In this document: one piece after another, positions 61,389 through 64,000 of the stretch
Layout of the letters: each line of letters opens with the position of its first letter
Numbering within the stretch: the first letter of the stretch is position 1
DNA from: Pedococcus sp031456495
Lineage (GTDB): Bacteria; Actinomycetota; Actinomycetes; Actinomycetales; Dermatophilaceae
Direction: 5' to 3'
Assembly: GCF_031456495.1 (NCBI RefSeq)
Contig: NZ_JAVDUW010000001.1
Span: forward strand, 1,674,001-1,738,000
DNA length: 64,000 nucleotides
Notes under the pieces: model-generated
Told to the model about the DNA's origin: nothing
Databases searched by the model: none
The model's input: the letters and a program-made list of their open reading frames with translations, nothing else
Program-made: the position numbers and the translations under genes

Positions 61389-64000
61389 GTGAGAGTGGGT
61401 GTCCTCGGCGCCGCGCAGGCGCAGGTCGGGGACGAGCCGGTGGACCTGGGCACGCGCAAGCAGCGTGCCCTCGTCGCTGCCCTGGCCATGAACGCCGGGC
61501 GCCCGGTGTCCGTCGACGCCATCGTCGACCTGCTCTGGCCGCAGGACCCGCCGCGTGGTGTCACGGGCACGCTCCAGGCGTACGTCGCCGGCCTGCGCCG
61601 GGCCCTCGAGCCCGACCGGCCCGCGCGAGCCCCGTCCACCGTGCTCGTCACCGTGGCGCCGGGGTACGCGCTGCGGGTGGCCGAGGACGACCTCGACGCC
61701 ACGCGGTTCGACCGGGTCGTCAGCCGCACGCACCGCCGCCTCGGCCGGCACACCGGGCTGCACGAGCCCAGCGGGTTGACGCGCGAGGAGCTCCAGTCGG
61801 TCGTCGCCGACCTCGACGAGGCGCTCGCGCTGTGGCGTGGCACGCCCTACCTCGAGCTGGAGGACGCCCCTGCCGCCGTCGCCGAGCGCGCCCGGCTCGA
61901 GGAGCTGCGGGTGGTCGCCCTCGAGGACCGGGCCGTCGCGGCGCTCGAGCTCGGCCAGCACGCGACGGTCGCCGGCGAGCTCGAGGCGCTGACCACCGCC
62001 CACCCCCTGCGTGAGCGGCTGTGGGGCCTGCGTGCCCTCGCGCTGACCCGCTCCGGCCGGCAGGCGGAGGCGCTGGACGCCCTGCGCGAGGTGCGCGAGG
62101 TGCTCGGCGACGAGCTCGGGCTGGAGCCGGGCCAGGAGCTGCGCGACCTGCAGGGGGCGGTCCTTCGGCAGGACCCCGTGCTCGACTGGACGCCCGTGCC
62201 CGAGGCCCCGGCGATCGAGCCCACCACCCGGATCGAGGGCGAGGGAGCGGCGGCCGCCCGGCGCGAGGCGGCCGCCTCGCCGGCGGCGGAGACCTCGCCG
62301 CCGGCGCCCCGGATCCGTGGCACGGTCCCGAGCCTGCCGGACTGGCCGCTCGTCGGGCGTTCCGAGCAGCTCGCCGAGCTCGTCGGCGCCCTGGACCGGG
62401 CGGAGTCGGGGACGCCGACCCTGGCGGCCCTCGTCGGCGAGCCCGGCATCGGCAAGAGCCGGCTCGCCGCCGAGCTGGCCGCGGTGGCCGTGTCGCGCGG
62501 GGTCACCGTGCTGCTCGGCCGGTGCTCGCAGGACGACGGTGCCCCACCGCTGTGGTCGTGGCAGCAGGTGCTGCGAGGCCTCGGGCGTGACCTCCCGGAG
62601 GAGGACGGCGACGACGACGGGGGTGCGCGCTTTCGCACCTGGGAGGCGATCGCGGCCGACGTCCTGGACGCGGCCGCGAGCCGCACGCTGCTGGTGATCC
62701 TCGACGACCTGCACTGGGCCGACGTCGCGAGCCTGCGGGTGCTGCGGCTGCTCGGCGAGACGATGCACGACGCCCGGCTCATGGTGCTCGGCACGTGGCG
62801 CAGCCACCCCGAGCCGGCCGACGCGCTCCTCGACGCGGTCGAGACCTTCGCCCGCCGGCACGCGGTGCGCCTCGAGCTGCGCGGGCTGTCGGCCGACGAC
62901 GCCTCCCGCGTCGTCGAGGCGGTGAGCCACCGGTCGCCGTCCACCGCCGAGGCGGCGGCGCTGCGCGGCCGCACGGACGGGAACCCCTTCTTCCTCGTGG
63001 AGTACGGCCGGCTGGCGCGGGAGGGCGGCGACCTGTCCGCGCTGCTCTCCGAGCCGCACGCCCCGGCCGCGGTGCACGACGTGCTGGCGCGCCGGCTGCA
63101 GCGCATCCCCGAGGAGACGCTGTCGGTGCTGCGGTGGGCCGCCGTCGTCGGCCGCTCGTTCGACCTCGGCCGGCTCGAGGCGGCGTCCGGCCTCGACGAG
63201 GACACGCTGCTCGACCGCCTCGACCCGGCCCTGGACGCGGGGCTGGTCCGCGAGGACGGGATCGGCCGGTTCCTGTTCGGCCACGCGCTCGTGCGCGACA
63301 CGATCTACGCGGCGATCCCGGCCACCCGGCGCGCGCGGGCCCACGCCCGCCTCGCCCAGGCGATGCAGGGTATGCCGGGCCGCGAGACCGAGCTGGCCCG
63401 CCACTGGCTCGCTGCGGGGCCGGCCCACGCGGCCCGCGCCTGGCTCGCCGCGGTCGGCGCGGCCGCGCTCGCGCGCCGGCTGCACGCGTACGAGGAGGCC
63501 GCCGGCCTGCTGCGCTCGGCCCTGGACACGCTGCCCCTGGACCCGGACTCCACGCCGCGCGAGCGCTACGACGTGCTCACCGACCTCGCCGAGGCCCAGC
63601 GCTGGAGCGGGGACTGGACCGGTCTCATCGCCACGACCGAGGAGCTCATCGCGGTCGCGGAGGAGCTCGACGACGTGCAGCTGCTCGCCCGGGCCGCGAC
63701 GACGACCGCGGTGGGTGCGCTGTGGCAGTCCGGCCCCCACGGCAGCGTCAACGAGGGCGTGGTGCGCGCGCTGCGCGAGGTGCTCCAGCAGCTGCCCGCC
63801 ACCGACGACCCGGTGCGCTGCCGCGTGATGCTCAGCCTGGCGCTGGAGATCTACTACGGCTCGACCTTCGAGGAGCGCCGGGCGCTGTGCGACGAGGGCC
63901 TGGCGATGGCGCGCCGGCTCGGCGACGAGGCGCTGCTGCTCGACGCGTGCCAGCTCGCGTTCACCGCCTTGTGGCGGCCCTCGACCGCCCCCGAGCGCCG
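61389..64000 (+). CDS. AfsR/SARP-type BTAD regulator with AAA ATPase domain (truncated by window end)
   Basis: At least 870 codons without a stop, cut at the window edge. The N-terminus is an OmpR-like winged helix (LGTRKQRALVAALAMNAGRP, IVDLLWPQDPP), followed by the bacterial transcriptional activation domain (BTAD, ~100-260). Next an NTPase domain: Walker A GEPGIGKSRLAAEL (residues ~350-357), Walker B LLVILDDLHWADVAS, then a helical TPR-like region continuing past the edge. This is the AfsR-type architecture of large SARP regulators that activate secondary metabolism or other adjacent genes. GTG 61389 is preceded by TACCAT (61376-61381) with a seven-base gap, implying a leaderless transcript. 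The likely target is the oxidase upstream. Confidence 0.9.
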   Translation, partial: MRVGVLGAAQAQVGDEPVDLGTRKQRALVAALAMNAGRPVSVDAIVDLLWPQDPPRGVTGTLQAYVAGLRRALEPDRPARAPSTVLVTVAPGYALRVAEDDLDATRFDRVVSRTHRRLGRHTGLHEPSGLTREELQSVVADLDEALALWRGTPYLELEDAPAAVAERARLEELRVVALEDRAVAALELGQHATVAGELEALTTAHPLRERLWGLRALALTRSGRQAEALDALREVREVLGDELGLEPGQELRDLQGAVLRQDPVLDWTPVPEAPAIEPTTRIEGEGAAAARREAAASPAAETSPPAPRIRGTVPSLPDWPLVGRSEQLAELVGALDRAESGTPTLAALVGEPGIGKSRLAAELAAVAVSRGVTVLLGRCSQDDGAPPLWSWQQVLRGLGRDLPEEDGDDDGGARFRTWEAIAADVLDAAASRTLLVILDDLHWADVASLRVLRLLGETMHDARLMVLGTWRSHPEPADALLDAVETFARRHAVRLELRGLSADDASRVVEAVSHRSPSTAEAAALRGRTDGNPFFLVEYGRLAREGGDLSALLSEPHAPAAVHDVLARRLQRIPEETLSVLRWAAVVGRSFDLGRLEAASGLDEDTLLDRLDPALDAGLVREDGIGRFLFGHALVRDTIYAAIPATRRARAHARLAQAMQGMPGRETELARHWLAAGPAHAARAWLAAVGAAALARRLHAYEEAAGLLRSALDTLPLDPDSTPRERYDVLTDLAEAQRWSGDWTGLIATTEELIAVAEELDDVQLLARAATTTAVGALWQSGPHGSVNEGVVRALREVLQQLPATDDPVRCRVMLSLALEIYYGSTFEERRALCDEGLAMARRLGDEALLLDACQLAFTALWRPSTAPER

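Noticed and set aside
59778..63740. A 1320-codon open frame antisense to the FAD oxidase and the SARP gene
   Set aside because: Antisense shadow frames are common at this GC level; composition is Arg/Gly/Val/Leu/Asp-biased and both plus-strand genes have clear domains.

Overview
This 64-kb window is the chromosomal replication-origin region of a very GC-rich actinobacterium. The gene content (actinobacterial-type DnaA, CrgA, DUF881, class E sortase, PknA/PknB/PstP/FhaA/FhaB block, DUF3566 after gyrA, DLW-39) together with protein style and composition suggests a Micrococcales member, probably close to Intrasporangiaceae; that family placement is inference. 

Layout. 121-3594 (minus): the conserved jag-rsmG, yidC, yidD, rnpA, rpmH block, with a near-perfect parS site just upstream of rsmG. 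3595-11854: dnaA, dnaN, gnd, recF and dciA on the plus strand. Unusually, a deazaflavin-dependent reductase gene and a tetR gene sit between dnaA and the main DnaA-box field (about 6890-7345). 11845-16901: a divergent TetR/SDR pair with clear operators, a metallophosphoesterase, an M4 metalloprotease fused to what looks like its own emfourin-type inhibitor, and a lipoprotein. 17121-23085: gyrB, gyrA, DUF3566, tRNA-Ile, DLW-39, tRNA-Ala, with a second parS-like site between gyrB and gyrA. 23121-26133: small unknown genes and selA. 26191-30338 (minus): a six-gene accessory cluster resembling methylamine-utilisation maturation genes (MauE-, MauD- and probably MauF-like) ending in a Tat-exported, 20-cysteine MauA-like domain fused to six LGFP repeats; no MauB heavy chain is present. 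30454-35871: an amphipathic repeat protein, PpiA, a rhomboid, a DnaA-box trio, CrgA, DUF881, SrtE, a small membrane protein and PabA. 35896-44540 (minus): fhaA-fhaB-pstP-rodA-pbpA-pknA-pknB, mostly coupled by 4-base overlaps. 44696-53476: tRNA-Leu and a metabolic region containing a Hod/AqdC-like cofactor-free dioxygenase beside a PadR regulator, a PIG-L deacetylase, a MOSC protein, a lipase and a DGPF/ECF42 sigma pair. 53525-64000: aldo/keto reductase, nadE, a deaminase, an FAD oxidoreductase preceded by three 11-bp-phased direct repeats, and the start of an AfsR/SARP-type regulator cut by the window end.

How it works together: the left half carries origin firing, segregation, topology and protein/RNA biogenesis; the kinase operon controls cell-wall growth and division with CrgA and SrtE. 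The accessory genes look like envelope, redox and regulation functions.

The most unexpected signal is a dispersed non-palindromic 8-mer, GTATGCCG, found 43 times in the window on both strands, in several reading frames and between genes, where chance predicts about two. The best candidate for an undescribed protein system is the Mau-like cluster at 26191-30338.
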